64,000 nucleotides of DNA from Paludibacteraceae bacterium (lineage in GTDB: Bacteria > Bacteroidota > Bacteroidia > Bacteroidales > Paludibacteraceae). The DNA lies in the NCBI GenBank assembly GCA_905234685.1, contig CAJOIR010000001.1, forward strand, positions 1 through 64,000, read 5' to 3'. The stretch's first letter is position 1. Each line of letters begins with the position of its first letter. The notes below the pieces were generated by a model that worked only from the letters and a program-made list of their open reading frames with translations, did not search any database and was not told where the DNA came from. The position numbers and the translations under genes are program-made. Below are positions 62,881 through 64,000 of this stretch, piece by piece.

Positions 62881-63837
62881 TTATCTGTTTAGGTTGAACT
62901 CGCCTATCGAGCGGTGCTTCTGTATGGCGAGTATCGTGTTGGCAAACGGTTCTGCCACAGAGAGTATCTTTACTTTCGGACAACGCTCTGTGTCGAACAG
63001 CAGAGTGTCGGTGAACACCAGTTCTTCAAGGTCGGAGCGCATTATCCTGTCGCACGCCTCACCGGACATGAGACCGTGGCTTACCACCGCCCTCACTGTT
63101 CTTGCACCGTTCTCTTTCATGAGGTGTGCCGCCTTGCATAATGTGCCTGCCGTGTCGCAGATATCATCGATTATCACCACGTCTTTGCCTTCTACGTCAC
63201 CCAGTATCTTCATCTCTGCTATCTCGTTTGCTTTTTGACGGTTCTTGTAGCACATCACCATCGGAGCGTTCAGTCTTGCTGCGAACTTGGCTGCACGTTT
63301 CGAGCCGCCCTCGTCAGGAGAGGCTATGATGAGGTTGCTCAGGTTTAGACTCTGCACGTAGTTGGCAAAGGTGTTGAAACCGTAGAGCAGGTCAACGGGA
63401 ATGTTGAAAAATCCCTGTATCTGCTCGGCGTGCAGGTCGATGGTGATGACGCGGTCTGCTCCTGCCACTTGAAGCATGTCCGCAACCAGCTTGGCACCTA
63501 TTGACACGCGAGGCTTGTCTTTCCTGTCCTGTCGTGCCCAACCGAAATAGGGGATAATGGCGATTATCTTCGCTGCTGAGGCGCGCTTTGCGGCGTCTAT
63601 CATTAGCAGAAGCTCCATCAGGTTGTCTGCCGATGGACGCGTAGCCTGAACCAGATATACAGCCTGACCGCGAATACTCTCCTGAAATTCTGCCGCATAC
63701 TCGCCGTCGGCAAAGTGCTCTATGTTCACCTTGCTCAGTTGCTTCTGAAGCAACTTGCAGATGTTCAATGCCAATGGCTCACTTTGACTGCCCGCGAATA
63801 TCTTGTAGCGGCGCGACTCTTCTACCATGCGTATCAT
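62881..63837 (-). CDS. prs: Ribose-phosphate pyrophosphokinase
   Basis: 318 residues, normal length. Features: KIFAGSQSEPLALNICKLL and EHFADGEYAAEFQESIRGQ near the start, the ATP/flexible-loop segment YFGWARQDRKDKPR, the catalytic VITIDLHAEQIQGFFNIP (about 135-152), and the PRPP-binding loop VVIIDDICDTAGTL (about 225-238). It makes PRPP for nucleotide, His, Trp and NAD synthesis. A promoter upstream (63878-63908) serves it and the downstream M28-like, sufC and sufD genes. The start is ATG at 63837; an alternative ATG three codons in would change little. Confidence 0.97.
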   Translation of the reverse strand: MIRMVEESRRYKIFAGSQSEPLALNICKLLQKQLSKVNIEHFADGEYAAEFQESIRGQAVYLVQATRPSADNLMELLLMIDAAKRASAAKIIAIIPYFGWARQDRKDKPRVSIGAKLVADMLQVAGADRVITIDLHAEQIQGFFNIPVDLLYGFNTFANYVQSLNLSNLIIASPDEGGSKRAAKFAARLNAPMVMCYKNRQKANEIAEMKILGDVEGKDVVIIDDICDTAGTLCKAAHLMKENGARTVRAVVSHGLMSGEACDRIMRSDLEELVFTDTLLFDTERCPKVKILSVAEPFANTILAIQKHRSIGEFNLNR

Positions 63838-63877
63838 ACTAAGTGGTGTTTTGAGGTGTTGTAGATTATTGGTGCTA

Positions 63878-63908
63878 CAAAATTACTGCTTTTTCACCGC
63901 ACATACAA
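63878..63908 (-). promoter_or_regulatory. Promoter of the prs operon
   Basis: On the minus strand TTG (63906-63908), a 20-nt spacer and TAATTTTG (63878-63885) match the consensus. The predicted start near 63872 gives a leader of about 35 nt before the ATG at 63837. The remaining 63909-64000 is AT-rich with no supported gene. Confidence 0.8.
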
Positions 63909-64000
63909 GAAAAAAAACATATAAAATGATTTTTGTTCCAAACATTGCTTTCAACCCGCATTTTTATACTTTTAACATGAAACTTTGGATATTAAACCTT

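Noticed and set aside
63977..64000. Possible start of a plus-strand gene at the right edge (ATG AAA CTT TGG)
   Set aside because: Only eight codons are visible and no promoter of the local type precedes them, so it cannot be supported.

Overview
This window is chromosomal DNA of a Bacteroidota member, most likely a gut or rumen Bacteroidales. The evidence is the TTG/TTTG-N19-20-TAnnTTTG promoters, secreted proteins with type IX secretion (T9SS)-like C-terminal tails, BspA-type leucine-rich-repeat proteins, an OstA-like/SurA-like envelope cluster, and Bacteroidales-type families (BT_3928-type DoxX protein, DUF1599, TIGR02172-like kinase). The genus cannot be fixed from the sequence. No CRISPR array, insertion sequence, integrase, phage gene or tRNA was seen.

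Layout. 1-568: 3' end of a 23S rRNA gene, 5S rRNA and an intrinsic terminator. 619-10281 (minus): a compact run of ribD, a SurA-related lipoprotein, a SurA-like chaperone, an OstA-like protein, an outer-membrane barrel, dnaG, a radical SAM protein and a glycosyltransferase. 10350-11147: divergent prmC, followed by a 400-bp repeat-bearing spacer. 11545-16809: two tandem BspA-like surface proteins and a bidirectional terminator. 16909-18163 (minus): recX and a DUF2490 protein, divergent from 18237-29580 (plus): alkaline phosphatase, uvrA, a CPA2 antiporter, an AddB-like nuclease, a probably 5'-truncated GH53-like glycosidase and a small barrel.

29762-47319 (plus) is the most unusual part. It carries two copies of a partner-switching module (membrane sensor/SpoIIE phosphatase fused to an RsbW-like kinase domain, plus a STAS antagonist). 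Between the copies lie a stand-alone (p)ppGpp synthetase, a TIGR02172-like kinase, a stand-alone (p)ppGpp hydrolase and a cytidylate-kinase-like protein. Downstream come a two-module NRPS with a terminal reductase (C-A-T-C-A-T-R), a tyrosine-phosphatase-family protein and a PreA-like dihydropyrimidine dehydrogenase carrying a shrunken PreT-type Fe-S domain. I read this as a stress/nutrient-signalling island linked to synthesis of a small peptide aldehyde, alcohol or pyrazinone. The link between signalling and NRPS is inference from gene order.

47336-48924 (minus): an exosortase-family protein and tsaD. 49319-55874 (plus): waaA, hisS, a secreted endonuclease I, a DUF1599 protein, a DoxX-like protein and tpiA, then a terminator. 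55954-60347 (minus): a 1305-residue secreted T9SS-type protein behind a small protein whose C-terminus (PVG motif, hydrophobic helix, basic tail) looks like an exosortase substrate. 60422-63837 (minus): prs, a glutaminyl-cyclase-like lipoprotein, sufC and a half-length sufD, read from a good promoter upstream of prs.
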